Source: Pedobacter insulae
GTDB taxonomy: Bacteria > Bacteroidota > Bacteroidia > Sphingobacteriales > Sphingobacteriaceae
Direction: 5' to 3'
DNA length: 64,000 nt
NCBI RefSeq assembly: GCF_900113525.1
Contig: NZ_FOPP01000001.1
Span: forward strand, 1-64,000
The position numbers and the translations under genes are program-made. Shown here piece by piece: positions 43,437 through 53,000 of the stretch. The stretch's first letter is position 1. Each line of letters starts with the position of its first letter. The notes under the pieces are model-generated. The model worked only from the letters and a program-made list of their open reading frames with translations. It did no database searches and was not told the origin of the DNA.

Positions 43437-44204
43437 ATGTTTCTAATAAGAATCCCGGCGATATGCTTGCTGTTAAGCTGGCCGACTTTACTTCAGGCTC
43501 AAAATTTCAATGGGGTGGTAAAAGATGTGTTTAGCAGGGCGCCTATTGAGAACGCATTCATTATCACACCTGAAATTACCGTTTCTACAAACAGCAAAGG
43601 AGAATTTGTATTGAGTAACATGAAATTGGGGGATCGAATTGCCGTTAGAATTATGGGCTATGAAACTACTGAAGTTGTTATTTCTACCTTACCAGATACC
43701 CTTCAGATATATTTAAGACAAAGTGCTATAACGTTAGAGCAGGTAATGATCAAAACCAACAGAAATTATAAATTGGATTCGTTAAACATTAGAAAAGAAT
43801 ATGCCAATACTTTTGCTTACAAAGGACCTAGTTTTTCTGACGCGTTTATTCTGAGGGATCCGAGCTATAATTCCCCTTTTGGATTTAGTAATCCTCGGTC
43901 AACAGCTTCTCTTGTAAGTTTAAATATTTTACAGGTATTTAATTTTTTAGGAAAGAAAAATAAAGATCGCACCAAACTAAAGAAAGTGTTGTTGCGCGAC
44001 GAAGAGTTAAACTATATTGATCATACTTTTTCGAGGGTGAAAGTTCAATCAATTACGGGTTTAGAAGGAGAGCAATTAACCAAATTCATAAGGCAATACC
44101 GTCCAAGTATTTTAAGCTTAAAGAAGATGACGGACTATGAACTTACCTTGTATATTAAAAAAAGCTATGAAGAATTCAGCAAAATAAAAACCCCCGTAAA
44201 CTAA
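43437..44204 (+). CDS. Secreted protein with carboxypeptidase-regulatory-like domain (second copy)
   Basis: A 255-residue exported protein with a signal peptide ending LLQAQ. Residues 24-105 are the regulatory-like beta sandwich (NFNGVVKDVFSRAPIENAFI, NSKGEFVLSNMKLGDRIAV, ITLEQVMIKTN). The C-terminal domain is helical with TGLEGEQLTKFIRQYRPSI and a KKSYEEFSK tail, the same order as the protein at 37479-38195, so the two are paralogues. The middle part (SYNSPFGFSNPRSTASLVS) is longer here. No barrel is present. Function is unknown. Confidence 0.75.
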   Translation: MFLIRIPAICLLLSWPTLLQAQNFNGVVKDVFSRAPIENAFIITPEITVSTNSKGEFVLSNMKLGDRIAVRIMGYETTEVVISTLPDTLQIYLRQSAITLEQVMIKTNRNYKLDSLNIRKEYANTFAYKGPSFSDAFILRDPSYNSPFGFSNPRSTASLVSLNILQVFNFLGKKNKDRTKLKKVLLRDEELNYIDHTFSRVKVQSITGLEGEQLTKFIRQYRPSILSLKKMTDYELTLYIKKSYEEFSKIKTPVN

Positions 44205-44224
44205 TTTACGAGGGCCCTTTTAAT
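44187..44224. terminator. Bidirectional terminator between converging genes
   Basis: CGTAAA (44195-44200), a CTAA loop and TTTACG (44205-44210), extended by three C/G pairs across one mismatch. On the plus strand it is followed by CCCTTTTAATA, on the minus strand by TTTTTATTTT. It serves the regulatory-domain gene and the porin-like gene at 44238. Confidence 0.85.
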
Positions 44225-44237
44225 ACCAAGACGTTAT

Positions 44238-44864
44238 TTAGAAACCATAACCCAGAGATAAAGCAAATCCGTTAAATCTTGCTTTATCTTGGTTAAGATT
44301 GTCCTTTGTAAAAGACTGAAAATCCATGTTGTACCTTGCATTCAAGTTTACCTTAGGTGAGATCTTATAACCCATTCCTACAATACCTCCTGCAACAGAC
44401 GATCTAAAGTTATCTTTATCAGTAACGGTAGTGGTTAAGACATCATTTACATAGAGTTCGCTAGTCTGATTCGTTAAAAATGAAGCTTGCGCACCAAGCT
44501 GAATGCTAAATGCCGGTGAGGCATTAAATGATAGCATGACTGGAACTTCAATATATCCGGCCTTTAGCTTAATTTCCCCACTATTTCCTGAGTCAGAGCC
44601 TTCAACACGACCTCCTTTTTGTGAGTATAAAACCTCGGGCATGAATGACAATTTCTCGCTTAATGGGAGCTCCAGGAAAAAACCTGCCTGCCATCCCGGA
44701 ACATATTTTGAGGTGTACTCAGTTCCAAGAAATTCATATTTCCCCATCATTGTCATATTCCCGCCAGCTTTAACGCCAAATTTGGCATCCATAGATTGTG
44801 CTTTCGCATTTAGGCCTATAAAAGATAATGTTAATCCCAGGCCAATTATAAATAGCTTTCTCAT
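44238..44864 (-). CDS. Porin-like outer-membrane beta-barrel protein
   Basis: A 208-residue exported protein with a signal peptide ending NAKAQ. The mature part is an eight-stranded barrel of the OMP_b-brl_2 type: GVKAGGNMTMMGKYEFLG, GWQAGFFLELPLSEKLSFMPEVLYSQKGG, GYIEVPVMLSFNASPAFSIQLGAQASFL and a C-terminal LSLGYGF ending in Phe. Such proteins are abundant in Bacteroidota and mostly of unknown role. It lies 64 bases downstream of a paralogue in the same direction. Confidence 0.85.
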   Translation of the reverse strand: MRKLFIIGLGLTLSFIGLNAKAQSMDAKFGVKAGGNMTMMGKYEFLGTEYTSKYVPGWQAGFFLELPLSEKLSFMPEVLYSQKGGRVEGSDSGNSGEIKLKAGYIEVPVMLSFNASPAFSIQLGAQASFLTNQTSELYVNDVLTTTVTDKDNFRSSVAGGIVGMGYKISPKVNLNARYNMDFQSFTKDNLNQDKARFNGFALSLGYGF

Positions 44865-44889
44865 ATTTCCTTTATTTTATAGTAAAGAA

Positions 44890-44907
44890 CCGCCTCGTTA
44901 CAGGCGG
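44890..44907 (-). other. Hairpin between the two porin-like genes
   Basis: CCGCCT, a CGTTAC loop and AGGCGG. On the minus strand it is followed by TTCTTTA, a weak T-run, so it may reduce or separate expression of the second gene. Confidence 0.5.
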
Positions 44908-44928
44908 CCTCAGCTTCTTTATATTAGT

Positions 44929-45549
44929 TTAGAATTTAATTCCTAAACCAACTTGAAACACTTGATTTTTAAATTCTGGTGTCTGTGAACTTCCATTTTC
45001 ATTGTTTTTTTGAAAATCCAGTGCATAACGACCATTTAAGCCTACTCTATTACTGAAGTCATATCTAAAACCAATCAAACCACCTACTAAACTCTTTTTG
45101 AAACGGTCTGAATCATCTTCGATAATTTTTTGTTCAACAGTACCAAAACCATTTTCAAACTTATTAGTTGTCGACATTAAGAATGAAACTTGAGGACCAG
45201 CAACCAGGTTAAGTCCACCACCCAATCTAATACTTGCTAAGATTGGAATATCAATAAAGTGGGTAGTTTGGGTAAACTCTCCAACTGCCGAACTAGATTT
45301 ATAACCTTTGGTTGAATATAAAGCTTCGGGTGTAAAGGCGAGGTTTTCCAATAACTTAATATCTAATGTGATACCTGCATGATAACCTACCAAATAATCG
45401 GTTTTGAAATCATTGTCTCCATCATCCTTAATAATATTAGAGAAGTTGGCGCCGGCTTTAACACCAAATTTGATGGGTTTATCTGTTGATTGTGCATTAG
45501 CAATTCCTGTACTTAACAGGGCAATCGCTAGAATAAATATTCTTTTCAT
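44929..45549 (-). CDS. Porin-like outer-membrane beta-barrel protein
   Basis: 206 residues from the ATG at 45549; the frame extends eight codons further but the signal peptide begins at MKRIFILAIALLSTGIANAQ. The mature protein is a small barrel of the OMP_b-brl_2 type (FGVKAGANFSNIIKDDGDNDF, LVGYHAGITLDIKLLENLAFTPEALYSTKG, HFIDIPILASIRLGGGLNLVAGPQVSFL), ending VGLGIKF. It is a paralogue of the gene that follows it. A small hairpin (AAGCCAA/TTGGCTT, 45567-45590) lies in its untranslated leader. Confidence 0.85.
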   Translation of the reverse strand: MKRIFILAIALLSTGIANAQSTDKPIKFGVKAGANFSNIIKDDGDNDFKTDYLVGYHAGITLDIKLLENLAFTPEALYSTKGYKSSSAVGEFTQTTHFIDIPILASIRLGGGLNLVAGPQVSFLMSTTNKFENGFGTVEQKIIEDDSDRFKKSLVGGLIGFRYDFSNRVGLNGRYALDFQKNNENGSSQTPEFKNQVFQVGLGIKF

Positions 45550-45849
45550 AATTTTCAAATTTAATAAAGCCAATTCCTTTAGTTTGGCTTTTTTTCTACA
45601 ATAGATTTTCCTGTTATATCGAATAAATGTGCCAAGACAAACTTCCGTTCTTTAAAAATATAAATTTGGGAGGCTTTTAACTGAAAATGAAGCTTTTATT
45701 AGCGCCGAGTTAGCGAATGTAAAAATTAGGAGTAGTTTAAAGTGAGGAGCACAAAGTGTATCAAATTTAATACAACTTATGGCTAAACACAGATAAAATG
45801 CTAGAATTTGATTAATATTGAAGCTTGATTGGAATGAAAAAGCACACCT
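45550..45849. other. Intergenic region between a porin-like gene and the family 3 glycosidase
   Basis: It holds the two divergent promoters, which I cannot place with confidence, and a 7-bp-arm hairpin at 45567-45590 in the porin leader. I see no gene or RNA in it. Confidence 0.5.
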
Positions 45850-47550
45850 ATGAAAAAAACACTTTTTACAATAAGTATTGGCCTATTAATCGCTTTAACG
45901 GCAAATGCACAACAACCGTCTTATATTCAAATGCTAGAACAACAACCTAAATGGGTTGACTCTGTGTTTAAGAAATTAAATAAAAAGCAAAAAATCGCAC
46001 AGATGTTTTTTGTGGCCGCTTATACTAATAAGAGCAAAAGATTTACCGACTCGATTGGAAAAGTAATCAGAAGAGAAAAAATTGGCGGATTGGTTTTCTT
46101 CCAAGGTGGTCCTGTCCGACAAGCAATTTTAACTAATCAGTATCAAAAACGAGCAAGAGTGCCGCTTCTTATTGCCTCAGATGGCGAATGGGGCTTGGGC
46201 ATGCGCTTGGATAGCACAATTTCTTATCCATATCAAATGGCATTGGGTGCGGTGCAGAATAAAGAGCTCATTTATAAAATGGGATTAGCAGTGGCCAAAG
46301 ATTTTAAGCGGATTGGAATGCATATGAATTTAGCGCCCGATGTTGATGTAAACAACAATGCTAAAAACCCAGTTATAAACTATCGCTCTTTTGGAGAAAA
46401 TAAGTATAATGTAACAGAGAAGGCAAGTGCTTATATGAAAGGCATGCAAGATGGTGGTTTGTTGGTAAGCATTAAACATTATCCCGGACATGGCGATACC
46501 GATGTAGATTCGCATTATGATTTACCTCAGCTTAAATTTACAAGGGAACGGTTAGACAGTTTGGAAATGTATCCTTTTAAAGAGCTAATTAAGCAGGGCG
46601 CCGCTGGCGTAATGATAGCGCACATGAATATTCCGGCATTAGATCCTACCCCAAATATGCCTTCCACTTTGTCGAAACCAATTGTAACAGGGATTTTAAA
46701 GGAACAGCAGAATTTTAAAGGCATCATAATTTCTGATGCAATGGGCATGAAAGGTGTCGTTAAGCACTTTAAAGATGGGGAAGCCGATGTGATGGGGATC
46801 ATTGCTGGTAATGATGTTTTAGAGCTTTCGGAGAATAGTAAAAGAGCGGTGAAGATGGTTCGTCAGGCTATAAAAGATAAGCGACTAACAATGGAGAGAA
46901 TTGATGAGAGTGTAAAGAAAATTTTAACCGCTAAATACTGGGCAGGACTAAATGTTAAACAGACAATTAATGAAGACAATGTTTGGGAAGATGTAAACCG
47001 GACCGAAAGTTATGCTTTATTACAACAATTGGCTGATGCCAGTATGACTTTGTTAAAAGGAAGAGATTTTATTCAAACATTAACACCGAATAAAAGAACT
47101 TTCATGATTGATATAGGTTTAACGGAAAGCAGTAAATTTCAGCGTGAACTAGCCACGGTTTATAAAAATTCAATTGCTTTTCAGCTAGGAAAAGCGGCTA
47201 CTGCTGCAGACATTGCCAAAGTATTATCACAAATCACACCCGACGACCAAGTGGTAATTGCCATTCATGATACACGCACCCGCCCAGGTAACAACATACC
47301 ATTGAGTGCTGATTTGAAGGTAATGATCACAAATATGGCTACGAAGGACGCTGCATTCGTACTGTTTGCCAATCCTTACAACTTGGCTTCTATGCCTGGG
47401 ATAGAAAACGCAAAAGCCTTGCTAGTTGCCTACCAAAAGGAAGAATTTATGCAAAAATCCGCTGCTTCGGTGTTAAAAAAGGAATTGATCCCCACTGGGA
47501 AATTACCGATAACGGCAAACCAATTCTTTAAATACGGAGCAGGCTTGTAA
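45850..47550 (+). CDS. Secreted family 3 glycoside hydrolase, NagZ-like, without serine-hydrolase domain
   Basis: A 566-residue exported hydrolase with a signal peptide ending NAQQ. Residues 40-370 form the family 3 catalytic barrel. It shows the NagZ-type acid/base dyad in SIKHYPGHGDTDVDSH and the nucleophile Asp in IIISDAMGMKGV, so beta-N-acetylhexosaminidase activity on peptidoglycan fragments is expected. The C-terminal 170 residues look like the second, alpha/beta-sandwich domain (VVIAIHDTRTRPGNNIPLS, ALLVAYQKEEFMQKSAASVL). Many Bacteroidota relatives are near 1000 residues, with a fused serine-hydrolase (beta-lactamase-like) domain; here it is absent. It is monocistronic, with a perfect hairpin after it. 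Confidence 0.88.
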   Translation: MKKTLFTISIGLLIALTANAQQPSYIQMLEQQPKWVDSVFKKLNKKQKIAQMFFVAAYTNKSKRFTDSIGKVIRREKIGGLVFFQGGPVRQAILTNQYQKRARVPLLIASDGEWGLGMRLDSTISYPYQMALGAVQNKELIYKMGLAVAKDFKRIGMHMNLAPDVDVNNNAKNPVINYRSFGENKYNVTEKASAYMKGMQDGGLLVSIKHYPGHGDTDVDSHYDLPQLKFTRERLDSLEMYPFKELIKQGAAGVMIAHMNIPALDPTPNMPSTLSKPIVTGILKEQQNFKGIIISDAMGMKGVVKHFKDGEADVMGIIAGNDVLELSENSKRAVKMVRQAIKDKRLTMERIDESVKKILTAKYWAGLNVKQTINEDNVWEDVNRTESYALLQQLADASMTLLKGRDFIQTLTPNKRTFMIDIGLTESSKFQRELATVYKNSIAFQLGKAATAADIAKVLSQITPDDQVVIAIHDTRTRPGNNIPLSADLKVMITNMATKDAAFVLFANPYNLASMPGIENAKALLVAYQKEEFMQKSAASVLKKELIPTGKLPITANQFFKYGAGL

Positions 47551-47560
47551 TTTCACCCTA

Positions 47561-47592
47561 CACTTTGACAATCTCTAAAGATTGTCAAAGTG
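47561..47592. other. Perfect 14-bp hairpin between converging genes
   Basis: CACTTTGACAATCT, a CTAA loop and its exact reverse complement. Neither side has a T-run. It lies 10 bases after the glycosidase stop and 6 before the thioredoxin-like stop, and could end transcription with help from other factors or protect mRNA 3' ends. Confidence 0.7.
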
Positions 47593-47598
47593 GTCAAA

Positions 47599-48096
47599 CT
47601 AGTATTTATTATGCTCTGGCTGCAAAGCCGCGTAATTCCAGTTTTTTAGGAATTCAGTAATCTTTTTAACACTGTGACCATTGCCTTCTTCTAAGTATGC
47701 GGAGTTTTGGGTGTGGATTAATTTGCCATCTCCATCCAATACTAAAAACACAGGAAATCCAAAACGACCGGGATAATTCAATTTTTTTAAAACGGCTTCA
47801 TTTTTATTTTCGGGACTGTAGTTTACTAGCACGGTCTCATAATTATCATGTAAGAGTTTTTTAAGCTCTGGCGTGGCATCTACAAGGTCATGAAAACGAA
47901 TACACCATACGCACCAGTTGCCGCCAACTTGAATAAAAACGTGCTTCTTTTCTTTTTTTGCTTTCGCAACAGCAGCGTCGATATCACTTTGTGCGTTCGC
48001 TTTTGGGTTATAAATGTTAACTGCTGGTTTTGTTGCGGTTTGTGCAAAACTGGCGATGCTTAACGAAAATAGTAGTAGGATTAATGTCGTTTTCAT
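47599..48096 (-). CDS. Secreted thioredoxin-fold protein
   Basis: A 165-residue exported protein with a signal peptide ending SFAQ. The thioredoxin fold is recognisable: FIQVGGNWCVWCIRFHDL with a CVWC redox motif and the cis-Pro strand GRFGFPVFLVLDGDG. It belongs to the DUF255/thioredoxin_7-like group. With its single domain and no membrane anchor it is probably a periplasmic disulfide reductase or oxidase. The partner is unknown. Its start is 131 bases from the sigma factor start, divergent. Confidence 0.85.
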   Translation of the reverse strand: MKTTLILLLFSLSIASFAQTATKPAVNIYNPKANAQSDIDAAVAKAKKEKKHVFIQVGGNWCVWCIRFHDLVDATPELKKLLHDNYETVLVNYSPENKNEAVLKKLNYPGRFGFPVFLVLDGDGKLIHTQNSAYLEEGNGHSVKKITEFLKNWNYAALQPEHNKY

Positions 48097-48228
48097 AAAG
48101 TAAAAATAAAAAAGAACTAGTTTACAATAGACAAGTAAATATCGTAAAAATTAATACAAAAGTAGTTTAACACGGAGGCTTATTTTTATGATTTATCACT
48201 TTATATAGCTATAATTGCTTTTACGTAC

Positions 48229-48789
48229 ATGCCAATGTCAGTTTCTATTTCAAATAAAGCTACTTTTGATCGTGTATTTTTAGAATACCATAAGCCTCTT
48301 TGTCTTTTTTCAATGAGATATCTAAAATCTATAGAGGATTCGGAGGAAGTTGTACAATCTGTTTTTTTAAAGCTTTATGAAAAGGACGTCAAACTCTCTA
48401 GTGATGATGAAATGCGCCTCTTTTTGTATAAATCGGTTTACAATGCCTGTTTAAATTTTTTGAGGGCGAAAGTTAGAAAGGAAACAAGAGATAAAGCGTA
48501 TTTTTCGGCATTGCCACTCAAAGCACCCCCTCCTCTGTATGATATTCTGCAGGCTGAACTAGTATCGATTCTTCAAAAAGAGTTAGCATATTTACCTAAA
48601 ATACAGGCAGATGTTATTAGGATGTGTTATTTTGAGGAGTTATCTAATGAGGAGGTTGCCAAGGTATTGAAGTTATCACTGCAAACCGTAAAAAATTACA
48701 AAAACCTAGGATTAAAAAAAATAAGGAACAAATTTCCCAAAGGTTCTCAGTTATATGGCGTAGTAAGTATATTATTAAATTTAATTTAA
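48229..48789 (+). CDS. RNA polymerase sigma-70 factor, ECF FecI-like
   Basis: A 186-residue extracytoplasmic-function sigma factor. Region 2 reads FDRVFLEYHKPLCLFSMRYLKSIEDSEEVVQSVFLKLYE and region 4 is the helix-turn-helix LPKIQADVIRMCYFEELSNEEVAKVLKLSLQTVKNYKNLGLKKIRNKF. There is no region 1 or 3. The ATG at 48229 is followed by another at 48235; either is possible. It is the first gene of the sigma/FecR/SusC/SusD locus and should direct transcription of it once released by FecR. It lies 48 bases before fecR. Confidence 0.92.
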   Translation: MPMSVSISNKATFDRVFLEYHKPLCLFSMRYLKSIEDSEEVVQSVFLKLYEKDVKLSSDDEMRLFLYKSVYNACLNFLRAKVRKETRDKAYFSALPLKAPPPLYDILQAELVSILQKELAYLPKIQADVIRMCYFEELSNEEVAKVLKLSLQTVKNYKNLGLKKIRNKFPKGSQLYGVVSILLNLI

Positions 48790-48837
48790 TTAGGTACTTT
48801 TTTTATTCGGTGGTGTTATCGTAATAAAACACCTACA

Positions 48838-50010
48838 ATGTCTCTAACTCAACAGAATTTAAATCATATCATTCAATTATTTGAAAAGCTACAAAATCTA
48901 TCTATCTCAAAAGACGAATATGATGAGTTAAAACGGTGGTCATTGTTATCGGAAGAAAACAAACAAATTTGGGTTAATTTTCATGACGAAGAGCTTATAG
49001 CAAACGACCGCATCAAGTGGGAATTGTTTGATAGTGAACTTGCCTTAAGCAATATAAAACGAACCGCTAAAAGAAGATTATTCTATAGATATGCTGCTGC
49101 AGCGGCCATGCTATTTATGGTGTTTTCATTCTCTTTTTATTTTATGACTAGGTATAGCCGCACAGCGACGGAAGAAAATGTCGTTGCCGTTAATGATATA
49201 TTACCCAATGATAACAATGCAGTTTTAAGATTTTCTGATGATGAAACCATTGTGCTGGATAAGAAACAAAATGGAATACAAATCGCAAAAAATAGTATTT
49301 CTTATCAAAACGGTAATTTACTTAAACAAGTAGCGCATCAAAAAGCACCTAGACAAGTTAGCTTAAGTGTGCCAAGAGGCAGCAAGTATGAAATTACGCT
49401 TGACGACGGCACAAAGATCTGGGTGAATGCTGAAACGGAATTAAGGTTCCCAGAGACCTTCAGGGGCTCCAAAACTAGGGAGGTAACGTTATCAGGCGAA
49501 GCCTATTTTGAAGTAGCCCATGATGCTACAAAGCCTTTTCGTGTAAAAATGTCAAATGAATTGATAGAAGTTCTAGGTACTTCTTTCAATCTTTCAAATT
49601 ACCAATCAGATGATTTTACCAAGGCAACCTTACTTACAGGTAAAATTGCTTTAACACTAAATCAATCCTTAGCTAGCAGTAAAACCATTCTTTTGCCCGG
49701 CCAGCAAGCTTTATATCACAAGGAGCAGCAGAAGCTGGACATCTTGAACGTAGATGGTAAAAAGGAGTTAGCCTGGAAGAATGGAGATTTTGTATTTGAA
49801 AATGAACACATTTTAACCATCATGAAACAGGTAGAAAGATGGTATGATATCGAAGTTATTTATAAGGGAGACTTTAAACAAAGCTATTTTTCTGGAATTG
49901 TTTCCAGGTCACAGTCTTTATCGGCTGTTTTAGAGATGTTAGCTACTACCGAAAAACTCAAATTTAAAATTGATAAAGGAAGAAGGGAGGTGATCTTGAG
50001 CGCGAACTAA
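48838..50010 (+). CDS. FecR-type anti-sigma factor
   Basis: A 390-residue inner-membrane regulator. The N-terminal cytoplasmic part (about 1-80) binds the sigma factor. One membrane helix lies near residues 85-103 (YAAAAAMLFMVFSFSFYFMT). The periplasmic FecR domain contains VPRGSKYEITLDDGTKIWVN, ELRFPETFRGSKTREVTLSG and EAYFEVAHDATKPFRV, and the C-terminal STN-like domain (VERWYDIEVIYKG, VSRSQSLSAVLEML) contacts the SusC signalling domain. It transmits a ligand-binding signal from SusC to the sigma factor. Confidence 0.92.
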   Translation: MSLTQQNLNHIIQLFEKLQNLSISKDEYDELKRWSLLSEENKQIWVNFHDEELIANDRIKWELFDSELALSNIKRTAKRRLFYRYAAAAAMLFMVFSFSFYFMTRYSRTATEENVVAVNDILPNDNNAVLRFSDDETIVLDKKQNGIQIAKNSISYQNGNLLKQVAHQKAPRQVSLSVPRGSKYEITLDDGTKIWVNAETELRFPETFRGSKTREVTLSGEAYFEVAHDATKPFRVKMSNELIEVLGTSFNLSNYQSDDFTKATLLTGKIALTLNQSLASSKTILLPGQQALYHKEQQKLDILNVDGKKELAWKNGDFVFENEHILTIMKQVERWYDIEVIYKGDFKQSYFSGIVSRSQSLSAVLEMLATTEKLKFKIDKGRREVILSAN

Positions 50011-50032
50011 TACCTAAAAATAACCAAACTAT

Positions 50033-50047
50033 CATCATCCGATGATG
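50033..50047. promoter_or_regulatory. 7-1-7 palindrome in the fecR-susC spacer
   Basis: CATCATC-C-GATGATG, a 15-base inverted repeat 41 bases before the SusC ATG. It could be an operator or an mRNA hairpin. Confidence 0.35.
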
Positions 50048-50088
50048 CATCAACTGAACCAATAAACAAACCAATTAAAACTATTTAA

Positions 50089-53000
50089 ATGATTAAACTA
50101 ATCCATAAGACTATTCGTAGCCTACCTATATTTTTTATGGTTGCAGTATTAACAGTAACTTTTAATACAGCGTATGCCCATAGCCAAGTTATTACGATGC
50201 AAAAAAAAGGAATAAACTTAAATGAACTGTTTAAGGAACTACATGCAAAATATAACTACGATTTCTTTTACGAAGAAGGATTGCTTGATAATTCTAAGCG
50301 ATTTGATATTTCTGTAGCCAATAGTACAATAAATGATGTTTTAAACAAAACTGTATTACCCTTTTCGTTAGAGTATCAGATTAATAAGAACATTGTTGTA
50401 ATTAAAGCCAGTTTGAAATATCAACAAAGCTCTATTCATGGTAGAGTTTTGGATGAGGAAAAAAAGCCATTACCTGGCGCTACCGTTCTGCATGTAAATA
50501 GCAAGCAGAAGGGAACGACAGACAATAATGGGAACTTTAGGTTGGCGAATGTAAAGATTGAAGGGAAAATTATCATCAGTTATATCGGCTATGAACCTGT
50601 TGAAGTAAATGCTGCTGCTAATCTGGGCGACATCATACTAAAAATAGCCAGCTCTGATCTGCAAGAAGTAGAGATTAATGTGGGCTATGGCTTGCGTAAA
50701 GTGATAGATTTAACAGGATCAGTAAGCAGGGTAACAGCAGCAGAATTAGAAGGCGCTCCACCGCATGCAGATATTGCTTCGATGTTACAGGGTAAAGCTG
50801 CCGGTGTAAATGTAATGGTAGCCAATGGTGCTCCAGGTTCACCGGTATCGGTAATGATACGAGGAACCACTTCATTAATTGGTAATAGTCAGCCTTTATG
50901 GATCATTGACGGAGTACCGCAATATACATCTGTTGGAACCCAAGGCACCCAGAATTCGGAAATAGGGCAAATGCTGTACGATTACAATGTGAATGATATT
51001 GAATCTATTGATATATTAAAGGATGCTTCGGCAACTGCGATCTACGGTTCGAGAGCGGCGAACGGCGTAATCATTGTAACCACCAAATCTGGCAGGAAAT
51101 ATGGGAAACCCCAAATAGATGTGTCGTATAATCAAGGTGTACAAACGCAAAGGGATAGTTTTAGAACACTTACCAGCGATGAGTATAAAGCCGTAATTAC
51201 GGATGCGACTAGAAACTATTTCGCAACTGGGGGAATTGCTACTACTTCTGGAGCTATTGCAACGGTATTAGATGCAAGTAAAGTTGTTCCGGGTACGGAG
51301 GTAGACTACATGTCTGCCCCATTTTTGTCGACAGCTTTTTTTAACGGACAAACTAACTGGTGGGATGAACTAACAGGAAGTGCGGTAGAACGAAAATTAG
51401 ACATCTCGTTGAGAGGTTCTTCCGAAGCCTCTAATTATTATGTAGCTATAGGTATTCCACAACAAGATGGAATTGTAAACGGCAGTAGAAGAAGAGGCTT
51501 TACGGGAAGGTTCAACTTCGATTCTAAAGTAGCGAACAATTTTTTGATGGGGTTTACGCTAAATGGTTCTAATTCAAAACTTGATAACAAGGATAATATG
51601 GTGGCTAAGATTTGGGATTTTAGACCAGATTTTCCAATGTATGGAGCAGACGGCAAAATTTTTGATCCTGGGGTTAACGAAGAAAATCCTCTAACCACGC
51701 TTAAAAATAGAGATCTGAGTGTGCGAAAAGGGGTTAACGGCTCTGCTTTTCTGCAGTTTACGCCGATTAAATCATTAGTGTTCAAATCAGCTATCTCGAT
51801 TAATTACAACCAAACCATTACGGATAGATTTGTAAGAGCAGGCTCGGCTAATATTACCCATAATGGCCAGGCAAATATCTCTCAAAACGAAACGAATAAT
51901 TGGGTATTTGAAAATACGGTTAGGTATAACAAGCTGTTTAATAAAACACATGATGTGGAAGTATTAGGCGGGTTCTCAATGGAGCGAGGGGCTTACAGCG
52001 CATTTACGGCTGGGATTCAAAATTTCCCAGACCAGGATATTATGACGAATTTAACGAGTGGTACCACACCGCTAAAGCCAACGTCGACTAAAACCTCGAC
52101 GGCCTTGGTATCTGCGTTTACCCGGGCCAATTATAAGTTTAAAGATAGATACTTGGCTACATTTACCTTTAGGGCAGATGGTTCGTCTAGATTTGGTCCT
52201 GATACACGTTGGGGCATATTCCCTTCTGGCGCATTGGCATGGATTGTAACCAACGAAGGCTTTATGAAAAACCTCAATCAAGATGTATTTAGTCTTTTAA
52301 AACTAAGAGGGTCTTATGGTATTTCTGGTTCTCAAGTATTGGGCAATAATGATTGGAGAACGCTATATACTGCCGCACAATTTGAAGAGTTGCCAGGTTT
52401 TACCCCTTTTCAATTAGGAAATAATGGCTTGGTATGGGAACAGACGTTAACTAAAGAAGCAGCTTTAGATTACGGCTTCTTTAAAAGCAAAATTACCGGC
52501 TCGATTGGCGTATATGACAAAAAAACCCAAGATATTATCTACAATAAGAACATCCCTTCTAGCAGTGCCTTTATAAGTGTTAAAGAGAACGTTGCCACGA
52601 TACAAAATAGAGGGGTAGAGTTTTTTATAGATTATAACGTTTACAGAAAAGGTAATACGAATGTGTCGGTTAATTTTAACCTTGCGCATAATGTTTCAAA
52701 AGTAAATAAAATAAATGGGGTCGATAAATTTATCGATCTATATGGTGGAAATGCATTAGCCATCCGGATGCAAGAGGGACATCCCTTAGGAGAATGGTTC
52801 GGGTACAAATGGAGTGGGCGCTATTACCAGTCTATGGAAGAGTATAACCTACTATCAACCCAAAACCCGACTACAGGTGCTAAAATTTGGTATCAAAACG
52901 GTTTGAATAGTGTAAGACCGGGGGATTTGAAGTATGATGATGTAGATGGGGATGGTGTAGTAACCGACAAAGACCGAGTTCCCTTAGGAACATTTCAGCC

